DNA from: an uncultured bacterium
Lineage (GTDB): Bacteria > Bacteroidota > Bacteroidia > Bacteroidales > Bacteroidaceae
Direction of reading: 5' to 3'
DNA: 63,160 nt
Assembly (NCBI GenBank): GCA_905214795.1
Contig: CAJMNM010000018.1
Coordinates: 1-63,160 of the forward strand
Part shown: positions 35,227 through 43,899 of the stretch, piece after piece
Numbering within the stretch: position 1 is the first letter of the stretch
Layout of the letters: every line of letters begins with the position of its first letter
Position numbers and translations under genes: made by a program
The notes under the pieces: generated by a model
The model's database searches: none
What the model was told of the DNA's origin: nothing
The model's input: only the letters and a program-made list of their open reading frames with translations

Positions 35227-37812
35227 TTATATATTGATGTGTGCTGTCAAGGTTACTGATAATGGACGTAAGTGATATTCCTCATAATGTTCCTCTAAGT
35301 CGCCAATATTGCGTATGATGAAGGTTTGTATATTTGTAAGATTATCACCATTGAGGTTAAATTCCAATTTTTTAGACGCTTTCCATTGTAGACCTGCCCC
35401 CAGGAAGATAAAGTTTTTGCGCGAAGACGGCAGACTGGAGTTGTACGAGTGGCTTGCATTCACGTTGAAAAAGAGACGGGAAGACACAAGGCGCATTGTG
35501 AGACGACCACGCTGCGAAAGATTGTGAAAGGTCGTAGCATAGGCCGTCGATGTGGAGCGGCTTCGCTGCCATCTGGCAGAGTAGTCGAGACGGTAACCCG
35601 TAACAATGTCGAAAGCCAATGTGCCGCTTAGCGTATAGCCTTGTCTTTTGTACGCCATGAGGACCGACTGGCGCAATATTTGACTTCGGTCAGTCGTGGC
35701 AGAAGCCGTGAGGTCGAGTTGCATCGTATGCCAGTCGATATCCTTCCGACCATAAAGCGTGAAACTATAGCCCGTACCGTGGTTGGGTGCGTAGGTTGCC
35801 TCAAGGATAGTGTGAGCCTGTTCATCAAGAGTTGTGCCATAGGTGATGTTGCTCCACGAACGACGCCAACTGCCTTCAGCATAGGCGAAGAGACCTTTGA
35901 AGATGTCCTTGAACGAAATTTTGAGACGGGCTGAAGCAACGTGGCTGTCTGAGAGCAAGGCGCGATAACGCGAGAGGCTACGATAGTTCTGCATGAGATA
36001 AGTGGTATAGAGCTGCGGCCAGGATGTTTCGGAAGACGAGTAATTGACATTAGCGTTGAACGTGAAGTTGCCGGTTGCCTTCCAAAGCAACGAGAAAGAA
36101 GGCTGAAAACGCAGATGGGTGCGTTTGGCATCGGTTGTCTCACCGGGAATGTCGGTGTTGTCAAGACGCGTGTAGGTCAGAGCCAAAGGTAGTCGCAGTG
36201 TAGCTTGGAACGAGCCTTTGACATAACGGAGCAAGGGACCGACACCAAAGTAACCATTGAGATGGTACAGACGACCGTCAGCCAGCATATTGGGATGGGA
36301 AAGTTCCGTAGCAAGCGCAGTGTAGGTAGCGTTAGCTTGCGCCGAGAGAGACAAGTTCCAAGAGTGGGCACGAAGGTCACGGAGTGTCTCAAAATCATTG
36401 GCCGTAGAGATGGTGGTGATACCGACATCCTGCCGGGCAGTCATGTCACCACCAATAACAAGCGACTGCGGCGAAGAAGTAACGCTATTATTCGATGTCC
36501 ATGTAAAGCCACCGCCACGTTCTGTACGATGCACCCAGCGAGTACGATTATTCAACGCAAGCGATCTGTAATGCAAAGTTTGCGTTATTGCACTGACAAT
36601 CCCCTGCCCCTCTTTCCATTTTCCGGATAGAGAGAAAGTGTTGTTCAGGAATTGCCGATTGGCATTCTTCTCGTACATGAGTTTCAAGTCGGCGGCATTG
36701 GTGTGGATGCGGTCGGAAATGTCTTCCGTGAGCAATATGTCGGTACCGTCAGGTAGTATGTAGGTGGTGCGGGCATACGATGAACCGCGCGACAGGTTAT
36801 GGCTGTAGTTGAAATTGTAGTTGAGCGTGACATCCTCCGAAAGCTTTGCCAGATTGTTGAGGTTTACGCCGTGGCGGTAGCCAAACAAACTGTTGCCAAC
36901 GGGTGATGAGCCGTGACCCAACATGCCCACCATGCTTGAAGCATCTTTTGTGTCAATGCCGTAATACGCCGTTGCCGCTTCATTACTACGACCCATGTTG
37001 TCACCGCTGTACCTCAACTGATGCTGTTCGCCACTGCCGAAGTACATGGCCTGCAGCGTGGCATCCCACAGCGGACCATCGGCATAGCCTCCTGCGCCCA
37101 AGTCCATGCTTCTTGTCCAAACGCCTTTTGCCTTATCCTTGAGTTTCAAGTTGATTGCAGCGCTTTCCGGAGGCACCTGGTCTTGAAGTGCCTTGACGTG
37201 CTCGTGATTCTCCATCACCTGCACCGTGGCCACATCTTCGGCCTTGATACCCTCTGTGGCGAGATTGTAACGGCCCTGCAGCATGTCGAGGTTCTCAATG
37301 TAGAAACGGTTGATAGGCGTACCCTGATAACTGATCGTACCATCGTCCGCGATCGTAAGTCCCGGCAACTGGCGCAGCACGTCAGCGATAGTGCGGTCGT
37401 GCTCGCGTGTGTAAGCAGACACTAGATAGTTCAGCGTGTCGCGGCTTCCCCATAGTTTCTGCGCCTTTATCATAACCTCGCGCAATTTCATGTTTTCCTC
37501 TTCCACCGTAATGGCGCACGTCTGCGAACGGCCTTTTATGCGCATCACTTTGGACTTTATGTTAAATCCGGTTACCTTTATCAGGATTTCATCAGATACG
37601 GCTTTCGCACTCAGCGAATAACGTCCCTGCTCGTCAGTAACAGCATAAGCAACAATGCTTGAATCGGAAGGCTGAAGCATGGTAACAATAACTTCTTTTA
37701 CAGGTTCTGTGCCACAAAGCACCTGACCGCTCACGTTTATCGTGTCGGTTTGGGCGCCGGAGACAATATAACCCCACATCAAACAGGCTATTGTTAATAT
37801 GATTCTTCCCAT
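35227..37812 (-). CDS. Outer-membrane beta-barrel (TonB-receptor-like) partner of the GLPGLI protein
   Basis: An 861-residue exported protein: signal peptide about 1-20 (VSGAQ), a CarboxypepD-regulatory-like domain (25-105), a plug (about 110-225) and a beta-barrel to the end. It lies 11 bp after the GLPGLI gene and is surely cotranscribed with it from the promoter at 38693-38740. GLPGLI proteins and beta-barrels of this type often occur side by side in Bacteroidetes, so they may form one transport or surface assembly unit. No SusD. Function unknown. Confidence 0.85.
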   Translation of the reverse strand: MGRIILTIACLMWGYIVSGAQTDTINVSGQVLCGTEPVKEVIVTMLQPSDSSIVAYAVTDEQGRYSLSAKAVSDEILIKVTGFNIKSKVMRIKGRSQTCAITVEEENMKLREVMIKAQKLWGSRDTLNYLVSAYTREHDRTIADVLRQLPGLTIADDGTISYQGTPINRFYIENLDMLQGRYNLATEGIKAEDVATVQVMENHEHVKALQDQVPPESAAINLKLKDKAKGVWTRSMDLGAGGYADGPLWDATLQAMYFGSGEQHQLRYSGDNMGRSNEAATAYYGIDTKDASSMVGMLGHGSSPVGNSLFGYRHGVNLNNLAKLSEDVTLNYNFNYSHNLSRGSSYARTTYILPDGTDILLTEDISDRIHTNAADLKLMYEKNANRQFLNNTFSLSGKWKEGQGIVSAITQTLHYRSLALNNRTRWVHRTERGGGFTWTSNNSVTSSPQSLVIGGDMTARQDVGITTISTANDFETLRDLRAHSWNLSLSAQANATYTALATELSHPNMLADGRLYHLNGYFGVGPLLRYVKGSFQATLRLPLALTYTRLDNTDIPGETTDAKRTHLRFQPSFSLLWKATGNFTFNANVNYSSSETSWPQLYTTYLMQNYRSLSRYRALLSDSHVASARLKISFKDIFKGLFAYAEGSWRRSWSNITYGTTLDEQAHTILEATYAPNHGTGYSFTLYGRKDIDWHTMQLDLTASATTDRSQILRQSVLMAYKRQGYTLSGTLAFDIVTGYRLDYSARWQRSRSTSTAYATTFHNLSQRGRLTMRLVSSRLFFNVNASHSYNSSLPSSRKNFIFLGAGLQWKASKKLEFNLNGDNLTNIQTFIIRNIGDLEEHYEEYHLRPLSVTLTAHINI

Positions 37813-37823
37813 GCCACAACATA

Positions 37824-38621
37824 TCAGTAATCCAGCGGTTGGAATTTGGCCGGCTTAATGTCAATCGGAACTTGCCCCACTATTACTGTACCCGTACTTT
37901 CAAATACTGTAACGTTATCCAGTTCTGCCCATTTAATATAATATGCGGGATTAGACACATAATTAGGATTGCCGAATATGCGATTGCGCAGTTTTACGAA
38001 TTTGGCTCGTGAACATTTTATGACTTCTTCGGGCACACTGTAGGTTACAGTTTCTTTAACCGCCTCCACATGACGACACTCAAAACAATGGATGCCGTCA
38101 TCAGATACTGCCCGCATAATAAGACCGGGCAACCCATTCAATCGCCATGGCCCCCAGCGGGTAGGCAAACTCCCTGCAAACCATACCGTCCACAATCTGC
38201 CGCCGTATCTGCCTGTGGCTTTCTGAGACAGATGGCCACATATCGTATCGTATTCTGCCTGTAATGTCCAATTTATTTTTTCTATCTTTTCAGACGTGAG
38301 ATACCGGTATGGCGGTACAGTCTCCACCGATGTGATCTTTCCTTGCGGATAGTTCAACCATGTGGTCGGCACATACAACAATTGTTCTGTCATGTCATTT
38401 TCACCATTATGCCGCTTTTGCCCCATTGTACATGCCATGTCCCTGGCCACCTGTAACGTAAGACAGTAATTCACATCCACGTCTTCACCTTGTGCATTTG
38501 AGGTATGGCACGTATAATCATAATCTGCCACCAAAAGAGTAGATGCTATGCTGTCTTCCGTTTGCCCATAAGCTACAAAAGAGAAAATGCATAATATTGT
38601 CAGAACAAGCTTTGTCTTCAT
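37824..38621 (-). CDS. GLPGLI family protein
   Basis: A 265-residue exported protein of unknown function, named for its motif GLPGLI, which is seen intact at residues 163-168 (WRLNGLPGLI). Signal peptide about 1-20 (SFVAYGQ). The longer reading frame could start at 38693, but that ATG overlaps the -7 box of the promoter, so translation must begin at 38621 (MKTKLVL). It is likely periplasmic or tethered to the outer membrane, and is first in an operon with the beta-barrel gene. Confidence 0.88.
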   Translation of the reverse strand: MKTKLVLTILCIFSFVAYGQTEDSIASTLLVADYDYTCHTSNAQGEDVDVNYCLTLQVARDMACTMGQKRHNGENDMTEQLLYVPTTWLNYPQGKITSVETVPPYRYLTSEKIEKINWTLQAEYDTICGHLSQKATGRYGGRLWTVWFAGSLPTRWGPWRLNGLPGLIMRAVSDDGIHCFECRHVEAVKETVTYSVPEEVIKCSRAKFVKLRNRIFGNPNYVSNPAYYIKWAELDNVTVFESTGTVIVGQVPIDIKPAKFQPLDY

Positions 38622-38692
38622 AATATATAATTTAATTACAAATAGTCTGTAATTATTGTCAGCATTCTTTTCCATACAATAATTTACTATCA

Positions 38693-38740
38693 CAAATATA
38701 TTTAAAAAAATACAGAAAACGAACTAAATAATTAGTAGTT
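38693..38740 (-). promoter_or_regulatory. GLPGLI-operon promoter with putative BlaI operator
   Basis: Minus-strand TATATTTG (38693-38700) and TTCG (38720-38723), 19 bp apart. The same 19-mer AACTAAATAATTAGTAGTT as upstream of blaI is at 38722-38740, in the same position relative to the -33 box. It suggests common repression by BlaI. Confidence 0.72.
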
Positions 38741-38808
38741 CTTATATCTTTAAACTATTTAACTAATCAAAAAAAATAAAGTCACGGATATAATAAAGCA
38801 TAATTCCA

Positions 38809-38857
38809 CTCCCAAACGCTGTAATTCGCCGTAGTATGAATTCGCACGGCCTGTCAT
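38809..38857 (-). pseudogene. Remnant of a further receptor paralog
   Basis: About 49 bp that resemble the segment near 30834-30882 of the 29717-32518 receptor; in the minus-strand reading it gives RANSYYGELQ against RANSYDSELQ in the intact gene. Flanks show no further similarity I can see. It is probably a scrap left by deletion of another receptor gene. Confidence 0.6.
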
Positions 38858-38942
38858 ACTAAATATGACTACCACATATTCATGAATGATTTGAAAAAAA
38901 TGAAAAAGTGTATAAAACAGATGATATGTTACAAAAAAGAGG

Positions 38943-38950
38943 TATCTTTG
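38943..38950 (+). promoter_or_regulatory. -7 element before the GH30 gene
   Basis: TATCTTTG about 97 bp before the ATG at 39048, without a good -33 box. Together with the operator and remnant described separately, this accounts for the 38622-39047 gap. Confidence 0.5.
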
Positions 38951-39047
38951 AATTTTAGAATCAAAATCAAAACCTGATCTAAACAAACCGTTAAAATATA
39001 ATAGGTGAAAAATACCAATTAGAATCTCAAACAAAGACTTTAAATAC

Positions 39048-40625
39048 ATGACACGTTTTTTTTGTACCATGTTCACTTCTGTTATTCTATCAGCGTCGTT
39101 AATGGCTGAGAATGAAGTGACCACTTTTAAAATCAATCCTTCACAGGAATATCAGACCATGGATTATTTCAGCGCATCTGATGCCTGGAGCATGCAGTTT
39201 GTAGGATTATGGCCTGACAGTGTACAACAACAAGTGGCCGACTGGCTGTTCAGCACAGAAAATGACGCCAACGGACAACCTAAAGGCATAGGCCTCTCTC
39301 TGTGGCGATTCAATGTAGGTGCCGGCAGCGCGGAACAGGGACGTGACAGCCAGATTGGTTCCCGATGGACACGTACGGAATGTTTTCTGAAACCGGACGG
39401 CACCTATGACTGGACCAAACAGAAAGGACAATGTAATTTTATGAAACTGGCAAAAGAACGCGGCGTGAAGAAGTTTCTTGCTTTCTTCAACTCACCACCT
39501 GTTTATTTCACACAAAACGGCCTGGCTACAAACACCGGACGCGGCGGTACGTTTAATCTCAAGCCGGAATGTTATGACGATTTTGCCCGCTTTGCGGCTG
39601 ACGTTATTGAGGGAGTTGAAAAACATCATGGCATCAAATTTGACTATCTCTGTCCTGTCAACGAACCGGACGGACACTGGAACTGGCTCGGTCCGAAACA
39701 GGAAGGTACACCGGCCACAAACCGTGAGATAGCCCGCATTGTACGCGCCATGAGTAAAGAATTCGTAAGCCGCGGTATCGACACCAAGCTGCTGGTAAGC
39801 GAATCATCGGACTACCGCTGCATGTTCCGTACGCACATGACGGACTGGCAACGCGGCTACCAGATTCAGTCGTTTTTCTGTCCCGACAGTACGGAAACCT
39901 ATCTTGGCGACACACCCAATGTACCACGCATGATGGTTGGTCACAGCTACTGGACCAACACACCGCTCAGCGCACTGAAAGACATCCGCTGCCAACTGAG
40001 AGACAGTCTGGACAAATATAATGTCGACTTTTGGGAAACCGAAACCTGTATCATGGGAAATGATGAGGAAATAGGCGGTGGTGGCGGCTATGACCGCACG
40101 ATGAAGACAGCCCTCTATGTGGGACGCATTATCCATCATGACATCGTTTATGCCGGTGCGAAAAGCTGGCAATGGTGGCGTGCCATAGGCGGAGACTATA
40201 AAGACGGCCTTTTACGTGAATACAGTACACGAGACGGAAAGAACGGTTATGTGGTTGATTCGAAACTGTTATGGGTTATGGGTAATTACAGCCGGTTCAT
40301 ACGTCCGGGCGCCATACGCACCGGTATTGAAACCTACGACCGGAACGGACAGCTTGTTGCAGAAGGTGATACCGATCAAACTGGACTGATGTGTACGGCT
40401 TACCGCAACACAGACGGTCACTGGGTTGTGGTGATGCTTAATTATGCCGAAACGGAAGCAGACGTACGTTTGGCTTTCAATGACAAGCAACAGGTGAAAA
40501 AATGGCTACCTTATCTGACCGCCGACGGTGACGGAATTAATCTGAAGCCACTCAAGCCGGTCAGAAGCGGTAAAACCGTAACCATACCTGCACGCAGCGC
40601 TGTCACCTTTGTCAGCCAGAAATGA
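39048..40625 (+). CDS. Secreted GH30-family glycoside hydrolase
   Basis: A 525-residue retaining glycosidase: signal peptide about 1-20 (SASLMA), a TIM barrel with acid/base Glu206 in CPVNEPDGHW and the probable nucleophile Glu332 in FWETE, and a C-terminal beta-sandwich (about 430-525). The sequence around NEPDGHWNW and the WWRAIGGDYKDGLL block recall the GH30 subfamily with endo-beta-1,6-galactanase activity, but the subfamily needs a search. It may be linked in function to the GH51/GH43/GH97/GH88 genes further on. The addA-like gene starts 25 bp after its stop. Confidence 0.83.
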   Translation: MTRFFCTMFTSVILSASLMAENEVTTFKINPSQEYQTMDYFSASDAWSMQFVGLWPDSVQQQVADWLFSTENDANGQPKGIGLSLWRFNVGAGSAEQGRDSQIGSRWTRTECFLKPDGTYDWTKQKGQCNFMKLAKERGVKKFLAFFNSPPVYFTQNGLATNTGRGGTFNLKPECYDDFARFAADVIEGVEKHHGIKFDYLCPVNEPDGHWNWLGPKQEGTPATNREIARIVRAMSKEFVSRGIDTKLLVSESSDYRCMFRTHMTDWQRGYQIQSFFCPDSTETYLGDTPNVPRMMVGHSYWTNTPLSALKDIRCQLRDSLDKYNVDFWETETCIMGNDEEIGGGGGYDRTMKTALYVGRIIHHDIVYAGAKSWQWWRAIGGDYKDGLLREYSTRDGKNGYVVDSKLLWVMGNYSRFIRPGAIRTGIETYDRNGQLVAEGDTDQTGLMCTAYRNTDGHWVVVMLNYAETEADVRLAFNDKQQVKKWLPYLTADGDGINLKPLKPVRSGKTVTIPARSAVTFVSQK

Positions 40626-40650
40626 CCGATATCACCGATTAACGAAACTC

Positions 40651-43600
40651 ATGGAGAAATCACCTCAACTTTATGTCTATAAGGCCTCGGCCGGTTCGGG
40701 AAAGACGTTTACACTGGCCGTGCAATACATCTGTCAGCTGATGGCCGACCCTCATGCCTACCGCCATATTCTGGCGGTAACCTTTACCAATAAGGCTACG
40801 GCAGAAATGAAGGACCGCATATTGGGACAATTGTATGGTCTGGCCTCGAACGATCCGGCCTCGGACGGTTATCTTAAAGCCGTACAGAAGGTTACCAAAC
40901 AGGACGAACAATATATCCGTAAGGCTGCTGCCGACGCACTACTTTACATCATACACGATTACAGCCGGTTTCGAATAGAAACAATTGACTCTTTTTTCCA
41001 GTCGGTCATGCGTAATCTGGCCCGCGAACTGGAATTGGGTGCCAATCTGGCCATAGAACTGAATACCGGCGAAGTATTGAACGACGCGGTGGACCTGATG
41101 ATTGAAAAGCTTGACCGCAACTCACCGGTACTGGGCTGGCTGCTCGAATATATCAGCGAACGTATAGAAGCCGACCGCAGATGGAATGTATCGGACGAAC
41201 TGAAAAGCTTTGGCCGAAACATATTTGATGAGGAATATGTTGAACGCGGACAGGGATTACGCAAAAAGCTGGAAAACCCTTCATTTATTCCCAACTTCAG
41301 AAAAACCGTCAATGCCTTACGTGAAGAAGCATTGGAACAGATGAAAGGATTCAGCGAGCATTTCATCGAGGTGCTTGACTGTCACGGTCTTAAACCGGAT
41401 GATCTTAAAAACGGTTCCCGTGGCATCGGCAGTTATTTCAGGAAATTGTCTGAAGGACAGCTTGGCAGCGAAATCAGTAACGCCACTGTACAGAAATGTC
41501 TGAATAGCGCTGACGAATGGACCTCGAAAACTTCTCCGCTCAGGGACGTTATCCGTCAGGCCGCCGAAACCGAATTGATAGGCGTATTGCAAGAGGCGGA
41601 ACAATTCCGTCAACGCAACAACATCATTGTCAACTCGTGTACTCTGGCCTTGCGCCACCTGAACAACCTGCGATTGCTGGCACGTATTGACGATGAAGTG
41701 AGATTGCTCAACCAGTCATGTAACCGTTTCATGCTGTCGGACACCAACGCACTATTACACCGTCTGATACAAGAAGGCGACGCTTCTTTTGTCTATGAAA
41801 AGATTGGAACAACCATTGACACGGTGATGATTGACGAGTTTCAGGACACATCACGACTGCAATGGGAAAATTTCCGAATCCTGCTACAAGAAAGTCTGTC
41901 TCAAAAAGAAGGCAGCCTCATTGTGGGTGACATCAAACAAAGCATATACAGGTGGCGTAACGGTGACTGGAAAATTCTGGCCAACATAGACAAGGATAAA
42001 GCCTTCAATGTAGAGAACATCCCTCTTAACGATAACTGGCGGAGTGAGGCACGCATTGTCCATTTTAACAACACCGTGTTCAAACAGATAGCTGCTCATC
42101 AGGGGAAAGAAGACGACTCTGGTTTGCTACTCAATGCTTATAATGATAAAGATGTCTGCCAGAATGCCCAAAAGAGCGGCAATAAAGGATACGTCAGACT
42201 TTCATTTCTCAAAGATGACCAAGACTACCCTTATGCGGAACAGACTCTCAAGGAACTGTCCGCCACGGTAGAAGAGTTACACGAAAACGGAGTGAAACTA
42301 AACGATATCGCCATATTGGTGAGAAAGAACAAAGTCATTCCCGTGATTGCTGACTATTTTGACAAGGAAACACCTTACCGTATTGTATCCGACGAAGCAT
42401 TCAGACTTGACGCCTCACTGACAGTATGTATGCTTATAGACGGACTAAGAGGACTGGCAATGCCTGATGACCGCATCGCTCTTGCGCGTCTGGCTGTCAC
42501 CTACCAACATGAAGTGCTTCATACGGATACGGACCTGAATACAATTCTGCTTAACAATGTGGAAGACTATCTGCCCGCAGCATATATATCGGAGAACAGC
42601 GGTCTGCATCTCATGCCGCTCTATGACCTGATAGAAAAACTGTATGACCTGTTCAGCCTGCAAGAAATCGCAGACCAGGACGCTTACCTTTGCGCCTTTC
42701 ACGACGCGTTGACAGAGTATCTGCGTGACCATACATCAGAACTGACCTCATTCATCAGGTATTGGGACGAGACATTACACGAAAAAACAATCCCGTCGGG
42801 AGAACTGGACGGCATACGTATCCTATCCATACATAAATCGAAAGGACTTGAATATCATACCGTATTGATACCTTTCTGTGACTGGAAGATGGAAAACGAA
42901 ACCAACAACCACATGATATGGTGTACAGCTCCGAAAAATGACAAAGAAGCATTACAGCCATTCAGTGATATGGACTTGCTCCCGGTAAATTATTCGTCAG
43001 CCATGGCCGACTCTTTATTCAAAGAAAGTTATCTGAACGAAAGACTGCAGTTATGGATTGACAACATCAATCTGCTATATGTGGCATTCACACGTGCCCG
43101 CAGTAATCTTATGGTATGGTGTAAAACCGGCCAAAGAAGTACGGTTTCGGAATTACTGGAATCGGTCATTCCGGAAATTAAAGACGAAGAGGTAAAACTA
43201 ACTGTCTCTACCGTACAGCCAGAAGATGACAATGAAGATTCAGAATGGCCCGAATACACACAATATGAATATGGCGAACTCTGCCCGTCTACTTTTAAAA
43301 AGCAAGACACATCAGGCAACCGTCTGACAGCAGAACCTGACAGCTACCCCATCCATGTAGAATCATTGGAAACTGTTGTTGAGTTCAAACAATCAAACCG
43401 CTCGGCAGACTTTATTAATGGAGACGAGGAAGACAACAAAAATTATATCAGACAGGGACAACTGCTACATACCGTATTCGCCTCAATCAAAACGGCCGAT
43501 GATTTACCTGCCGTCATGGAAGAACTCACAGGAGAAGGGGTCATTGAATCTGCTGAACAAGAGAAACGGATACGTGATCTGGCCGAAAAAGCCTTGAAAA

Positions 43601-43881
43601 ATCCCCAAGTACAAAAATGGTACGACGGTACGAACCAATTATATAATGAATGCGCAATTATCTATACCGATGAAAACGGCAATCTGCAAACCCGCCGTCC
43701 TGACCGTGTCATGATTAAGGACGGCAAAGTAACCATTGTAGACTTTAAATTCGGAAAGAAAAAAGATGATTATCGCGAACAAGTAAAAGAATACATGGCC
43801 CTGCTCAGTAAAATGGGCTACCAACAGACAGAAGGTTATCTTTGGTATGTCTATACCGACGAATTGGAACAAGTGAACTAA
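40651..43881 (+). CDS. addA: AddA-like UvrD-type helicase/nuclease
   Basis: A 1076-residue subunit of an AddAB (RexAB)-type recombination machine that processes DNA double-strand breaks. Helicase motifs in order: Walker A ASAGSGKT near residue 12, TFTNKATAEMKDR (motif Ia), IDEFQDTS (motif II), GDIKQSIYRWRNGD (III), IHKSKGLE (V), and YVAFTRAR (VI). A PD-(D/E)xK nuclease core RPDRV..IVDFKFGKK is near the C-terminus. I prefer the start MEKSPQLYVYK at 40651 over an upstream ATG at 40609, which would overlap the GH30 gene. The addB-like gene follows 18 bp later. Confidence 0.9.
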   Translation: MEKSPQLYVYKASAGSGKTFTLAVQYICQLMADPHAYRHILAVTFTNKATAEMKDRILGQLYGLASNDPASDGYLKAVQKVTKQDEQYIRKAAADALLYIIHDYSRFRIETIDSFFQSVMRNLARELELGANLAIELNTGEVLNDAVDLMIEKLDRNSPVLGWLLEYISERIEADRRWNVSDELKSFGRNIFDEEYVERGQGLRKKLENPSFIPNFRKTVNALREEALEQMKGFSEHFIEVLDCHGLKPDDLKNGSRGIGSYFRKLSEGQLGSEISNATVQKCLNSADEWTSKTSPLRDVIRQAAETELIGVLQEAEQFRQRNNIIVNSCTLALRHLNNLRLLARIDDEVRLLNQSCNRFMLSDTNALLHRLIQEGDASFVYEKIGTTIDTVMIDEFQDTSRLQWENFRILLQESLSQKEGSLIVGDIKQSIYRWRNGDWKILANIDKDKAFNVENIPLNDNWRSEARIVHFNNTVFKQIAAHQGKEDDSGLLLNAYNDKDVCQNAQKSGNKGYVRLSFLKDDQDYPYAEQTLKELSATVEELHENGVKLNDIAILVRKNKVIPVIADYFDKETPYRIVSDEAFRLDASLTVCMLIDGLRGLAMPDDRIALARLAVTYQHEVLHTDTDLNTILLNNVEDYLPAAYISENSGLHLMPLYDLIEKLYDLFSLQEIADQDAYLCAFHDALTEYLRDHTSELTSFIRYWDETLHEKTIPSGELDGIRILSIHKSKGLEYHTVLIPFCDWKMENETNNHMIWCTAPKNDKEALQPFSDMDLLPVNYSSAMADSLFKESYLNERLQLWIDNINLLYVAFTRARSNLMVWCKTGQRSTVSELLESVIPEIKDEEVKLTVSTVQPEDDNEDSEWPEYTQYEYGELCPSTFKKQDTSGNRLTAEPDSYPIHVESLETVVEFKQSNRSADFINGDEEDNKNYIRQGQLLHTVFASIKTADDLPAVMEELTGEGVIESAEQEKRIRDLAEKALKNPQVQKWYDGTNQLYNECAIIYTDENGNLQTRRPDRVMIKDGKVTIVDFKFGKKKDDYREQVKEYMALLSKMGYQQTEGYLWYVYTDELEQVN

Positions 43882-43899
43882 CAAACTTCAATCCTCACT

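Noticed and set aside
38622..38693. Earlier ATG for the GLPGLI gene
   Set aside because: The codon overlaps the -7 promoter box and would put 24 polar residues before a clear signal peptide.
40609..40650. Earlier ATG for the addA-like gene
   Set aside because: It overlaps the end of the GH30 gene and adds 14 residues before the normal family start.
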